Of a stretch of 64,000 bases of DNA, positions 24,531 to 36,463 are shown piece after piece. The number at the start of each line of letters is the position of its first letter. Position 1 is the stretch's first letter. A program made the position numbers and the translations under genes. Origin of the DNA: Rhabditoides inermis (lineage: Eukaryota > Nematoda > Chromadorea > Rhabditida > Rhabditidae); contig CAWZYM010000260.1 of assembly GCA_963966185.1 (NCBI GenBank), positions 293,304 through 357,303 of the forward strand, in the 5' to 3' direction. The notes under the pieces were generated by a model. It saw only the letters and a list, made by a program, of their open reading frames with translations. It ran no database searches and was not told the DNA's origin.

Positions 24531-27500
24531 ATGTCCTCCTACTGCACTCGCAAGGCGGCGCTGTCCGTCTTTTTTGGCTGTCAGCTGGTCGCCTTTGTTT
24601 TTTCTCTCATCTCTCTCATCAGTCCCAGCTGGCAGTACGTCTACCTAGAGGTTGGTACTCGTTTATTTGTTTGTTCACCTCTTTCACCATAGATAATCAG
24701 GACAACCAGTTTTTTCGCTGTTCATTTTTTGACCAACATTTTTTCCTTATTCGTTTTTACTGCGTTTATTTTCCGTTCTTGCAGAACGGCCGCACGGAGC
24801 ACCACCACGGACTGTGGCTGGACTGCAAGCGGGACTACTCCTACGACTACGGCCGGACAAGAGAGTACTACGAGACGCTGTACAGGTTGGTCACGTGGTC
24901 TTTTTCTCAACAATGCGGCTACTTCTTCCATGCGTTCAACTCTTGATGTTTGTTTTTGCATGTGCGACGCAGTATTTTCGCAAGATTTTTTTTACAATTC
25001 GGCGATTTCATTTTTTTTCAGTTTCAGTTCTCATTCTTGCAAAAAGTCATGTTTTCGCCTAGCTTTGGAGAGCTTTAATAGTAGTTATTTAGACGCGACC
25101 TGCAAGGCTCGCCGTTCGACATCTTCTACCTGCCGCCGCTGCAGTGCGTGTACAAGTTTGATTTCTACATCGACCCGGAGGACCTCTACGACCACAATCA
25201 CGACGAGAACCGCATACAGAACGACGCCTATCAGCACTTGTTCCTCGGTACGTCATGATTCACTTATTTACTATCATTTTATCGGTGCATGCCGCTACGT
25301 TTCAGCCATCGCTTACACGCTGAATTCAACGTAATTTACTTATACATTTTTTTCGGGGATGTAACAAAAAATAAAAGTATATGTAACGAACTATTCCATT
25401 TTTGTCACGTTGAGTAACGCTTCACTGTGTGTTACGTAATGAAAAAAAGAACAACAACAAACAAACCGCAGAAACTAAGAGACGACATTTCACGTTGCAG
25501 GCTGGAAGATCGCCGCTTTGGTGGCCGTGGGTGTGGCAGTGGTCCTGGCTGGGTCGGCCCTGCTGCTCGGCATCTGCAGCTACTGCCATCGCACATTCAT
25601 ATGCGCCAGCACCGTCCTAGTCACCATATCCGGTCAGTGCGCAGGCCGCCCGCATTCATTCTAGCACTGTTGTTGGTGGTCTGTGAAGTAGTTCAGAGAC
25701 GGGTAAACTGTGAGATCTATCGACAAGCGAAGCGAATCGAAACTGATAACATTCATCCTAGTCACTTTGTAAAGGAGGTAGACCGTGCAGCGTGCGCTTT
25801 TTTGATTGAAAAATGACCTTTCAGCGATTCTGTCGTGCATTGGTTTGCTGGTGTTTTACATCTGGGCCAACTACCAGGACAACAAAGTGATCAAGGAGGA
25901 GGACGAGAACATCTACGAGGTCGGTTTCACTCTTCATTTTTTCACTCGAAAAATATTATGTTTCACGAGCATCTTTTGTTTTTCATATAGTGGGTGCGTC
26001 ACTTTTCACATAATATAGTGCAGTCAATATCGTGAAGTAATACCTTGTTTTTTCTCTCTACAAAGATGGACTCGCATTTCACTACTTCTAGTCATATGTA
26101 TGATATACAGTTGTCCTTCAGTGGAGTGCTTTGGTATGAAAATAGGCATGTCGCGTTGACGATAAAAATGGAATTCGCAGTTACTATCAAAATGCTATGT
26201 GTTATCTCGTGAGTTTCCAATCCCCCTCCCCCCCAAAAAAAAAAACAAGAAGCGTATAGGCCATCACTTTCTTTCATCGTACGGCAGCATTGCAGGCTCG
26301 CTTGACAGCCGAAAGTTTTATCTTTATGCTAATTTGACCCATTGCGGTGTTTTTGTGCTCGAACACTGTAGGCAAAACAGAAATCGAAAAATCGAAGAAA
26401 ACCCGGAGCATCACGATATCTGCGCATCACTATACTATTTATGTCTCAAATGATGTTTGGTGAACATTTCTCGAATGGACTGCCGTACGACGAACGTAGG
26501 AATGCCCTATAGTTGCGTAAAGTTCCAATGGCTATGCCTGTTGCAGCAGTACCTCGGCTGGGCATTCTGGGCGCAGCTGGTGGGCGCCGTTCTGCAGTGG
26601 CTGGCGTCGTTCCTCGGCTGCTTCGCCACCTCCGTCTCGTTCGGAAAGAGACGCGCCAAGCTCGTCAAGATAGAGGTCAGTAGTCCTTCTCGATTTCGGT
26701 TGTAACGGTCCAGATCAAACTGTAGCGCAATGGTTTCAAACTACTGTGATGAAGAGCACAGCCTTTTTGTCGGCTATCGAATGAACGAGCGTTGCAGATC
26801 AACGATGGCGACGACGACTTGCTTCTCGCATCGAACGCCTCCTCCTCCACCGCGCCCTTCAAGAGGAGTCGCTCACTCGTCTTCCAGGTGACTAATCGGT
26901 CGTAGGTTGTCACAGTAGAGGGAATTGATGATCAAAGTGGTTAAAAACTCATTCTCACATTCATATGTTTGGCAGGTGGACTCGGCGGACCTGCGCAAGT
27001 CGCAGCGCGACATGATGAACATCGTGCGACAGAGCCAGCGAGATGTGGGTTCGAGTTGCAATGGCTCGCTCAATGCAGTTCGAAAAGACTGCCTGTTCGT
27101 AGTCCACATAGTGGGGTTGATTGTTCGAAGTGACATCGCGTTGAAAATTACACAACAAAACCCTTTTTTGTGCCACCTGTTCCGTCAAGTCAATTAGCGG
27201 CAATGTTTCTTTCTCGATTTGAATATTTTCAGCTCTCGTCCCGGTCGACGTTCCAGCGCACTGCGTCTATGCCGCATGTGCAGAAACGGCAAAAGAAAGG
27301 CAGAGAGATGAAGGGCAGCCACAATGATTTCACACGGTGCGTTCATCTCAGCATTCCATTAAAACTGTCACTGAGAGTGATGGAGCCTGTGGTGACAAGT
27401 GCAGTCGTTCAAGCGTGCTGACAATAGTCTGTGAAATGTGACCGTCGAAGACGGTGTTTTATCCTACGAACAGTTGTTTTTATTGACTACTGTGCTTATA

Positions 27501-30036
27501 TAGCACGTTAGTTGAACTAATTTAGTTCTCACAGTCGTTATAAGTTATAATCCCAGGCTCTGTCTTGTTTTCGGCTGAGAAAAATTGATACGGCTATATC
27601 CTTGTTACTCTCTATGAGTAGTGAGAAACGCAATATCAACAATAAAACAATTCTCTATCGAAAAGTACGTAAGTATGTAAAGAGAAGAGGTTTGTCTGGA
27701 TCTGATTCAACAAAAGCGCATGCATAAAATCTCTTTGCAGCTGACTAAAATATCAAAACAAACCTGCTTATACGAATCACTCTAAAATGTGTTATTTAAA
27801 CATAAAAAATATATAATGTAAGGTGACTGTGAAATAGGCAAAAAATTTATTATAATTCACTATAAATAAATTAATATAATGCATAATTTTTATGTTCTTT
27901 TTTCATAAACTCGAAAGAGCAGGTTTGTTTTGATATTTTTAGTCAGCTGCAAAGAGATTTTATGCATGCGCTTTTGTTGAATCAGATCCAGTCAAACCTC
28001 TTCTCTTTACATACTTACGTACTTTTCGATAGAGAATGGATGTCCTTTTCTCAAATTTTGAAGAAATTTTTTTTTCACATTCGTGAATTACGAAAATGAA
28101 ACATACATATTACAAACTCACTAGTCAGAATGTCATGATTGAAAAATACAAATAACTTATACAACAATACTACATAGTAATATTCACTGGTTTGAAATTA
28201 TAAAATAGTTTCTGTGATTCCCGCTTTTTAGAAACTGATAGATGTGTTGCCGAACAATGTTGTGTTATATACGAATGTATCTAAATTAGAAACCTTCAAA
28301 ACAGCTTGGTCGAATCGCTCACGCGCCTGCCGGTCGCTCATTGACGGGCTACACACGTTACGAATTTCTCTCTTCTTCCCTTCATCTCCTGAGCATTTCT
28401 CTCTTCTTCCCTTCATCTCCTGAGCAATTCTACTACATGTAAATTAGCCATTCTTCACTAGTTATCATGTCATATCGCGAGTGCATGTAGCATGTACCGT
28501 TAAAAGTTTGTTTATCAGCAGTTTCAAGTTATACAACCGTCGACCTAGCCAATAAGGGGACTGACCTAAGGCTCTCGAGTACAAATCGCTAGCTGCTTAC
28601 AAGGGGTCTATCGATTAATGCAAAGAATTTGGATCAGATGACGTCACAGACTTCTGACTCGCTCACGAAAGTTGTGAGGGTGGTCGTCACTCCACCGTGA
28701 CTAGCGGTACATCATTGGCCGCCGAGAGGATTGAACTCGGGACCTTCAGCATGATAGCTGCGCGCACATCCACTGCGCTAGCCACCCCATATTCTCAAAG
28801 AAGTTTCATCATGGTGTGGAATAGCTCAAGTGGTAGGGTGAGGGCGTACTGGTACTAACCAGGCGCGTTCGATCTTCGCGTATAAAACATTCGTTTTGAA
28901 TGTTTTGCGAATGTTTGCAAATGAATTCGAATGTTGCTTTTGAAATCATTTATGTATGCACATACGTATCATATAAAACACACTTCAATAGATTTTGAGC
29001 CACTGAAACCTCGGTCATGAATTGTATTTTGCAGAGCCGAGTGCGTTAAACTGATCTTCCTTATTATATTATGTTAATGGTAGTATTACTGTTAGAATTG
29101 GCAAGTTGTGGCACAGATATCAAAGCAGCCTCACCCGCACTGCTCTGCTCCTCCGCTATTCGCATGTTCTTTAACTGCCGAGCGCTCTCACTCGCCCTCT
29201 CCTCACCAATCGATCCATTTGATTTCAGGCCGGCTGCCCATTCTGGCTCTAGTCTCTAATCGCATGAGAAAGAGAGAGCGCGCAGAGAGCGTGCGCAAGT
29301 GAGAGTATCAGACGGTCATGGGAGAGAAGAGAGTGGCTGATCGAAAAGCGGGGCATGCTCGACTGGAAGAAGAGAGAGCGCGCAGAGAGCGTACGCTCGT
29401 GAGAGAGCCAAGAGGCCGGGATGTGAGAGTGGCTGAGCGAAAGGCGGGGCATGAGCGTTCGGCCAATCAGATTGCACAAACAGTGGGCCGAGCGACCAAT
29501 AAGCGCAGAGTGCAGTGGGCGGGGCTTACGTTATGCACACCGTCGTCGTCGTCGTCGTCGTAAACACGTTTAGTGGCAGAATGAGCGAAAAGTTGTTTTG
29601 GATATTTTGGAAGCCGCAACCGATATTTATTTCTTGTATCATACTCATAAGTCTTGTCAAATGATATTCTAACAAAAAAAAAACACATACTATGGAGTAT
29701 ATCGTATTGGGATAGAGGAAATTGAGTATGCCTTGGGGGTGACGCGCTGCGCGCGTCAAAGATCAAGACAAACGGGCGGCGCTGCGCGCCGCCCTCAATT
29801 GTTCCGTTCCGAGCAATGACTCTTTCACAAAAAAAAGTTCAATGAGACATTTGCAGGCCGCAAGAGTTCACCTCCTCCTCTAATATCCACTCTGCGATGA
29901 CCGAAACGACCGGGACGATCGACTCCCGGCTGCGAGTCTCACAGCAGAACCTCACATCGAGTCAGCCCAGCCTTGCACTTCCAACGGCGGCTAAGGTACG
30001 CGCAACTCTCTCTCTCTCTCTCTCTCTCTCCCTCCC

Positions 30037-30092
<56 letters not shown>

Positions 30093-33000
30093 TTCTCTTC
30101 TCTACCACTCTCTACGCAATAGTACATTATTTGTTTCCCACAACATTGTTCACTGCAGACTGCTGATAGGCGCACTTGCGCATCGCACAAAACCGATTGT
30201 GTTAGTGGAAATGTTCACGGAATTGTGCATTGCACACATGAACATGTTTGTTTTCCAGCCGGCTCTCAAGTCTGCGCTGAAGACGCCGCAGTCGCAGCGG
30301 CGGGAGGTGGTCTCGCAGGCGACTACTGCCTACCAGCGAGACGACGACTCCGCCTACGAGTACCTGCCGTGCGGCATATCCGCCGGAGTCAGCTCGGCCG
30401 GAGCGCTCAGCGAGAAGTGAGTGATTTGTCCTTTTCGACACGTGGGCAAATACTTTTTTTCCTCGACGCATTGAAATACATATTTACTTTTTTGCTTTCG
30501 AAACGTAGTACGAATTCTCTCCGGACAAGGGGTGCGCCCGGCAGAATTAGGCAGGCTCTCGCCAGCGCTGGAAGTTGAGCCTGAAAAGAACACATCATTA
30601 GAATCAAGGCTGTAGCAGCACACCCGCAGTACACGTCGTCTCCCTTGGCGATCGCGATGACCTCTCCGTGTGTGTTGATGAATGTCGGCGGGTGGCGCAC
30701 CTCCACCTCTTCACCCTCATCGTTCCTCCGTCTCTCCACCCACGCAGTGCAATGTGGTGTGAGATTCTCTTCCAACACCTGAGATCCGTCTCTCAATCAT
30801 ACCTTGAAGTGTTCATTTCCACGGCAAGGGAGAAGTAATAACGATAAAAGGCAAGTATGAATTTTTGTGAGATCATGCTGGTGACAGACAGACTCACGGC
30901 GACGTCTGTGTTGAACAGCTGCTGCGACGGCACGATGCTGATCGCGTCGATGATGCGCGCGCCCACGCACCATTGCTGCAAGTGCTCACTCTGTCACGGA
31001 AAAAAGAGACCGAGTACCTGAAGAAACGTCTTCACCCCATCGGCAGTCACCGCGCACGGACCCCACACGTTGAGTTGCGAGCGCGCGAGCGAGGTGAAGT
31101 GTGCGTCTGCGAACTCACTGCTCAGCTGAAAATTAATTCGACTTGACAATGTGTTGTTGTTTTTGCTGCGTTACCTGCCAGTCCTCGATGGTGACCTCCA
31201 TTGTTGAGCGGGAGGTGACCGGGATGCTAAAGAGCGCTGAAGGGAGTGTAACTAGACGAGTCACACATGCGCGCGTACCGTCGACATTGTTATGAGCTCC
31301 GGGATAGTCTTTGATATAGAGCTCGCGGAGGGACGGCAGCGCGGCGAGAAAGGCGATGAGCAGCGCTGAATGATGCGTGAAAAAAAACCCCGTTGTATTA
31401 TACCGTTCTTGGGAACAGTGTTTGAGAGCCGCTCGAAAGCAGTTGATACTGACCCGGCTCGGCGGCGCAGCCACACACGCACAGTGTTTGGGGATGCCAG
31501 TCGGGGTTGGCGCGGAACTGCCGCGTCCAGAATGACAGCATAGCGGGAGTTGCGCCGCGACTCTACAATACGATGTTACTGCACGACGCGGCAGAATGGT
31601 TCACCAAGTGCATGCGGACAATCGTCGAACTCTCGAATACTCCCGATAAAAACGAAAAGGTCGCCTCGTCGTCGTCTCCCGGCGTAGACCACGTCACCAT
31701 ATCCCTCTCACAATCATTGTCCGCGCGGATGACGCTGCTCTGTCCGTTGTCAGTTTTGTACGCCCTGTAGGTGATAGTCTATGTTGTCGCAACTTGGTTA
31801 AAAGTTCTTATTATATAGATATAGACAGTGTTAAACGAAAAAAAAAAGATCAGACTGCTCGAGAAGCTTAGAACGTGACGCGGCATTTTTGCGTCGACTT
31901 CGACTGCAATTGTTTCCAATGCTAGCGTTTATATGCGAAAAAATCTCCTACAAAGTGATGGAAAACAACGTTTCCCCATTTGCGATATTCATGAACATTA
32001 GCATTTGATTTGCCCCACCAACTCCTTGCCAGTTGCGCGCTGTCGACTTGAATCTTGAACGTCTGAAAAGAAGGCGATACAGCGAAATTAACGAAAGCAA
32101 TACAGCAAAATTAAAATACCTTGTCAAAGAAGCAGTCATCGAGAGTGAGTGCGAGCTGGTAGGGACGGGGCGGGCGGGACTGCGCGTCCCTCGCCACACG
32201 ATGCAGCCGCTTGCTCACTCGCAGCAGCACCCGGGCGACACACGGCGATTCCCGCGCGATGCGCAGCCACATCTCGTCCGGCAAGTCCGGCACGATCATC
32301 GCTGCAAAGCAATTCAGCTATTCCAGAGATGAAAGTCGCAGCGGTCGCGACGCCTGTGCCGTGGCGACCGCGCGAAATTGATTGCACATATAGCGGGAAT
32401 CGAACCGGCATAGCACGGTCCGTGAACCGTGAGCGTTACTACAACACGACAACGACATGTGCTGTCGAACTAATATCGACGAGATCCGCACAGAACCAAC
32501 TTTCCGAAAAGCATTTTGGCGCGCAGTTCGAATTCGCTTTACCAAGCTTCGCACGTGCACATGTTGGTAAGCGCGTATGTAACGCGGAAACGCCGATCTT
32601 TCGCGTTTTTTTTTTATGTTTCGTGTTTCCATGGGTCAAGCAATGAAACAAAGTCGAAAACTAAGCGCCACTGTGCCTTGCCATTCTGGAGTCCACACGT
32701 AAACCGCGTAGATGCAAACGTAACCAACACGGCCAGTATTCTGGACACAACAGTTCCGCGCAAACTTGGACACGCACAGAAAAAAAAACTACTTCGTGAT
32801 TAAACTTGCGGTTTTTTAAAACTTCCAACTCCACGGGTATTGTGATCATTGATGAAATATTAGAATATGAATACATTTTTGATGCAGTCGATCGATTCGC
32901 AATTAATCGAAACGCATACTTATATCATATGTTTCACATTCAAAACTATTCTTTCTATGAAAAAACTAATTTTGATTATTAAAACGCAATGCAAATGCAA

Positions 33001-33508
33001 ATGTTCAGGATTTTTTGGCCGACCTGTTGTGTTAATACTGATGTCAGTGATAATTTAGTGAACACAAACATCACAACTAAGGTCGCTGGCTCTTCTCTGA
33101 TAGTTCTACGCTAATGCTTGATTATTGAAGAGTGCGAAGATAGTTTTGATGAAAGGTGAACAATGACAAACAGTATCAAAGGTGACGCGAATGACGCGTA
33201 TAGCAACAGACACTCACCAGCGCAGCGATTGATTGCACAACAAAAGTTTCCCGCCTGCCATGCACATGTGAGAAACGCGCCAGACGGTTAGAGCAACGTG
33301 CAAGAGAGCGCACAGACGTTTGTGATGAAACAAAAATAGCAAAGTTCAATTTGATTGTCAAAACAATACAAAGTAATAACTACTTTCAGTCCGCCGTCTC
33401 GCGCGGCGTATGACAGTGTCTACGAGTCGCTTCCGGGGGAAAACTACATGGAACCGCGCAGTGTCACCACAAGAAACGAGAATCTGAGAAAGGGTGTGTT
33501 TCTCTATG

Positions 33509-33550
<42 letters not shown>

Positions 33551-35214
33551 AACATTGCTCTGTACTGTTGCATCACGCCTGTTATTTCCCGATATCACAG
33601 AGCTCGTGTTATCTTTCGCTAAACTCATTGCACAACAATACATTTGGTGTACGTGTAAAAGTAAAATGAACACATTCAGCAAGTCGGTATTACAACAAGA
33701 AGAAAAAAAGTTAAAAAAAAAACAATTATTGTCCATACTGCTAAATGATTCTAGAGTACACTCTGAACAACATCTTACACATCTCTCCTGAGCGAGAGTA
33801 TGCATGCCACACACATCTCTCATTCAGCTCTGCTGCCGACGCTGCCCACCCCGCACGGCTCGTCGCAGTCGATACCCGCGCAGACACCGCACAAGAGTAC
33901 GCTCATAGACGACGTGCAAGTCGGTGGGTGAACACCGCTCAAACATATGTCCCTGCTATTTCAAGAACGGTTCACTAGCCGGGGACACATTTGAATGTCT
34001 GATGAGGGGTGGCAACTGGAGTTTTTGTTCAGTGCGCGGCTCAACGCAGTCGATTCCCGCCAAGACGACTGTAATCGACGACGCGGGTGTGTCGAAGACG
34101 AAAGAAACTCTTATTACGGAACAGAAGCAGTTAGAGCTGCGCAGGAGTCAGCGGTACAAGAAGAAGGGAGACGACGCGGTGAGAATCACACACACACACA
34201 ATAAGTAGTTGCGATCATAATTTAAACATTGTGGTTGTTTGCAGCCGCCTGCCCGCGTCTCTGCGCCCGCCCCACCCAAGAAGGCGATGCTGCCGCCGGC
34301 CAAGCCACTCTCCGCCAGAGACATCGGCATCGACCCCGTCAACCGGGCCGGCTACATGCAGGAGATATCGCGGGAGACGCTCTCCTCCCACGTATCGACG
34401 AGCCGCTCGCCGCCCCGCGAGACAGTGATGCCCGTCGAGACGCTGCTCAACACGCCCGGCGGCACGCCAAGAGCTCCGGTGGGCAACGCGACTCTTTCCT
34501 TTTTTTTTCCACCAAGTCGCGCCTACGAGGCCTGAAACAATGCAAACCCACAGGCGGACACTGACCGGGGTATATAGAGAGTGTCGCATGAGCGTCACTT
34601 ACAGACGGACAATGCGTATTATACATGTATTAGAATGATCAAGTCGATTATTCAGGAGCCGCGCATGTCCCTGCTGCCCCCATCTCACCTGAGCGACGAC
34701 GTGTTCCCGCCGCCGCCGCCCGAGCTGGGCATCAACGTATTCGGAGAGGCAGGCGACCAGAAGGGCAGCCAGCGGTGGGTGGTCGCGCAGTCAATCGTCA
34801 CAACTAGATCTAGATGTTTTCAAAATATAGTTGGATGTTTTTTTAGAAGAGCCAATCGTTACAGATTATATAAAGCGTTTGTAGTTTGGCCTGTTAGTTC
34901 ATTGGTTGATCACTTATCATAATATCTCTGAAAAACACACGAAAAACTTTTTTTTTCTGGACTCGCAAACGTGATCGAAACAGCGTAAGAAACTGAATGA
35001 GTTTCTGAAATCTATCAATCTGAGAGTCTGAGGATGATAAGTGTGTTTCGCAGATCGATCGCCGGGCTGTCGTTGCGCGCCAATCAGTCGGTGGATATGT
35101 TCGACCGACCGGACTCTATAGCCTCGTCCGACCAGCTGAGCGGGCCGCCGCGCCGCCGCCCCGCAGCCGCTCTCCTCCCCCGACGACTGCTCGCCAGCCA
35201 ACCAGACGAGGTGC

Positions 35215-35260
<46 letters not shown>

Positions 35261-35447
35261 CTTCATCAACCCACTGCAGGTGGACCGCTCGGTGGGCAGC
35301 TCGACAGTGCTGGAGAACGACACGATGAGCGAGGCTGCGTCGTATGCGCGAGACGCTGAGTTGCGCCTCAACCTGTTCGTCAACGATCGGCCGAGCGGCG
35401 CGCGAGTCGCCAACAGCAGTCAGGACAACAGCGAGACGACCGTGTAG
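24531..35447 (+). CDS. Clc-like claudin/PMP22-superfamily membrane protein 2 with very long cytoplasmic tail
   Basis: Eighteen exons join in frame to 771 residues: 24531-24650, 24785-24885, 25093-25247, 25501-25632, 25825-25919, 26547-26675, 26798-26887, 26976-27044, 27233-27336, 29857-29995, 30259-30416, 33390-33493, 33828-33923, 34033-34178, 34245-34478, 34656-34774, 35054-35210 and 35280-35447. Residues 1-240 form the claudin-like core: FSLISLISPSWQYVYLE, HHHGLWLDC, LQCVYKFDF and three further helices (e.g. AQLVGAVLQWLASFLG). Exon positions match the first gene, showing duplication. The remaining 500 residues are a hydrophilic, Ser/Pro-rich tail ending DNSETTV, a class-I PDZ ligand. Exons 13 and 14 encode similar GSxQSIPA...IDD motifs. 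If intron 9 is not spliced the frame stops at 27421-27423, giving a short form of roughly 340 residues. Introns 9 and 11 are 2.5 and 3 kb and hold a hairpin element and an antisense F-box gene. Confidence 0.82.
27650..28475. mobile_element. Hairpin-type non-autonomous element, copy 1 (intron 9 of Clc-like gene 2)
   Basis: Arms near 27650-27775 and 27915-28037 are inverted copies (ATTCTCTATCGAAAAGTACG against CGTACTTTTCGATAGAGAAT), enclosing AAAACAAACCTGCT and its complement. About 430 bp to the right of the hairpin (28038-28475) recurs, inverted, beside a related hairpin at 55.6-56.9 kb. No reading frame of note. Confidence 0.8.
28719..28788 (-). pseudogene. tRNA-like relic (Met-like)
   Basis: On the minus strand there is an A-box-like TAGCGCAGTGG, a GCGC D-stem and a B-box-like GAGTTCAATCC separated as in a tRNA. 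The anticodon arm is shortened and the T-arm stem lengthened by inserted bases, and the acceptor ends do not pair well, so it is probably a dead tRNA or tRNA-derived element rather than a working gene. Confidence 0.4.
29706..29805. repeat. Paired GC-rich hairpins, dispersed copy 1
   Basis: Two adjacent near-perfect GC-rich hairpins (GACGCGCTGCGCGCGTC and GGGCGGCGCTGCGCGCCGCCC-type) separated by AAAGATCAAGACAAAC. The same 85-95 bp, inverted, occurs at 55492-55575. Confidence 0.85.
30007..30099. repeat. (CT)n microsatellite in intron 10 of Clc-like gene 2
   Basis: Starts 12 bp after the splice donor of exon 10; pyrimidine-rich on the sense strand. Confidence 0.95.
30547..32299 (-). CDS. F-box protein, nested antisense in an intron
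   Basis: F-box proteins link substrates to SCF ubiquitin ligases through SKP1. The N terminus MIVPDLPDEMWLRIARES, followed by RVLLRVSKRLHRVARD, fits the F-box (LPDE..L.I.......L..V...W/H). Ten exons join in frame to about 343 residues: 32299-32120, 32062-32019, 31764-31605, 31562-31454, 31365-31279, 31251-31175, 31125-31018, 30975-30898, 30778-30624 and 30580-30547. The middle contains LLIAFLAALPSLRELYI, like the leucine-rich part of nematode F-box-associated regions; the end is VYCGLNFQRWREPA. The ATG is two bases after a TTTGCAG acceptor. Exons 2-3 are the least certain, because several donors are possible and phases forced the choice. The gene lies wholly within intron 11 of the plus-strand Clc-like gene 2. 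Confidence 0.7.
33513..33548. repeat. (CT)n microsatellite in intron 12 of Clc-like gene 2
   Basis: Pure CT run about 20 bp after the donor of exon 12, pyrimidine-rich on the sense strand. Confidence 0.95.
35215..35257. repeat. (CT)n microsatellite in intron 17 of Clc-like gene 2
   Basis: The 69-bp intron is mostly this CT run, which must serve as its polypyrimidine tract. Confidence 0.95.
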
Positions 35448-36205
35448 CCTACATTGCCGACCACTGTGCATATCACTATGATGTTGACATCAAACGGGAT
35501 CTCACTCATCGCATCACCTTTTCTTCTACCGTGAAAAGAGCACCCACTATTTTCTTCGTTTTTTCCCCCACGCAGCTCGCATCCCTGTGCCCATGTGTCT
35601 TGCCTTGTTTTGACGTATATGATAAAGTGCATTGCTATTCGATACCTGTGGACATCACGAAAGAGCGCTAACCATGTCCATGTTTAATCACGATATCATG
35701 TCTACGTGTGCACCAGCATTCATCTGGCGAAGCATCACGATGTCGTGAATCTGGAGGCGCTTCTCGAAAAACTGTAGCTGAAAAACCGTTGCGCTTATTG
35801 CCGACGCGTCCAATTCAAATGACGTTGTGCGCGCGAAGACGACTCGTGTTTAGTAGTTCTGCACGCGCCCGAGTAGTACAATAGCTGCCTTGTCCGATGG
35901 GTTGAACACACAGGTGCCGTACTAAAAGAGCGGTTTCACGTATGTAGGTGGTGAACATGTTGATGAGCATGTGCTGGTATTCCTTCGCTTCAATGACAAT
36001 TAGTAACTCGTGCGCCAACAGCTGCTTTCACATGAGAGTGAGTACATTCCGCCGTCTCAAACTCAATGGTTTCTCGTGAAGATTTCTAGTCGATGACCGA
36101 TCGTTCGACGGCAGCGGGGCAAAAATGAGGACCTTACCGCGGGATAAAAGGAAATGTTACAAACATGTTATGAATTCATTACGATGCATAATTGTTACTT
36201 GTTAC

Positions 36206-36463
36206 TTAGTTAGTTCCACTTTCCGCTGATTTGCCGACAGTCATCAGACGACCATCTACCACACAAAGTGGAAAGACTTCCTTCAGATCAGCTGGCAACG
36301 AGCACAAACGTACAAAGCCACATTATGTGTGATGGAATTGATGAACTGACTGATACGTGTTTATGTACCTGGCTGAGTGAGGTCGAATGTCTCAATCGCT
36401 TTTGTGCTTTTGTAGGCCACGCAGATTCGATCGTTGAAGGTGGTAGCGGAATCGATTTCACCG
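36206..36463 (-). pseudogene. Two linked minus-strand exons of an unrecognised gene
   Basis: Exon 36463-36369 encodes GEIDSATTFNDRICVAYKST and IETFDLTQP; it joins in frame to 36276-36206, which encodes VFPLCVVDGRLMTVGKSAES and stops. The text looks like repeats of a beta-propeller or F-box-associated domain, but the family is not identified. Neighbouring exons could not be linked, so this may be a remnant. Confidence 0.35.

Noticed and set aside
24218..24946. 242-codon frame with a long Arg-Glu repeat
   Set aside because: Microsatellite translation that only partly overlaps real exons of the second Clc-like gene in another frame.
29740..29805. GC-rich hairpins as bacterial rho-independent terminators or contamination
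   Set aside because: They lack a U-tract, occur in two dispersed copies and are embedded in nematode introns.
32385..32460. tRNA-like B box (GGTTCGATTCC) on the minus strand
   Set aside because: A proper A box, a 7-base anticodon loop and a pairing acceptor stem could not be found; it overlaps the upstream region of the F-box gene.
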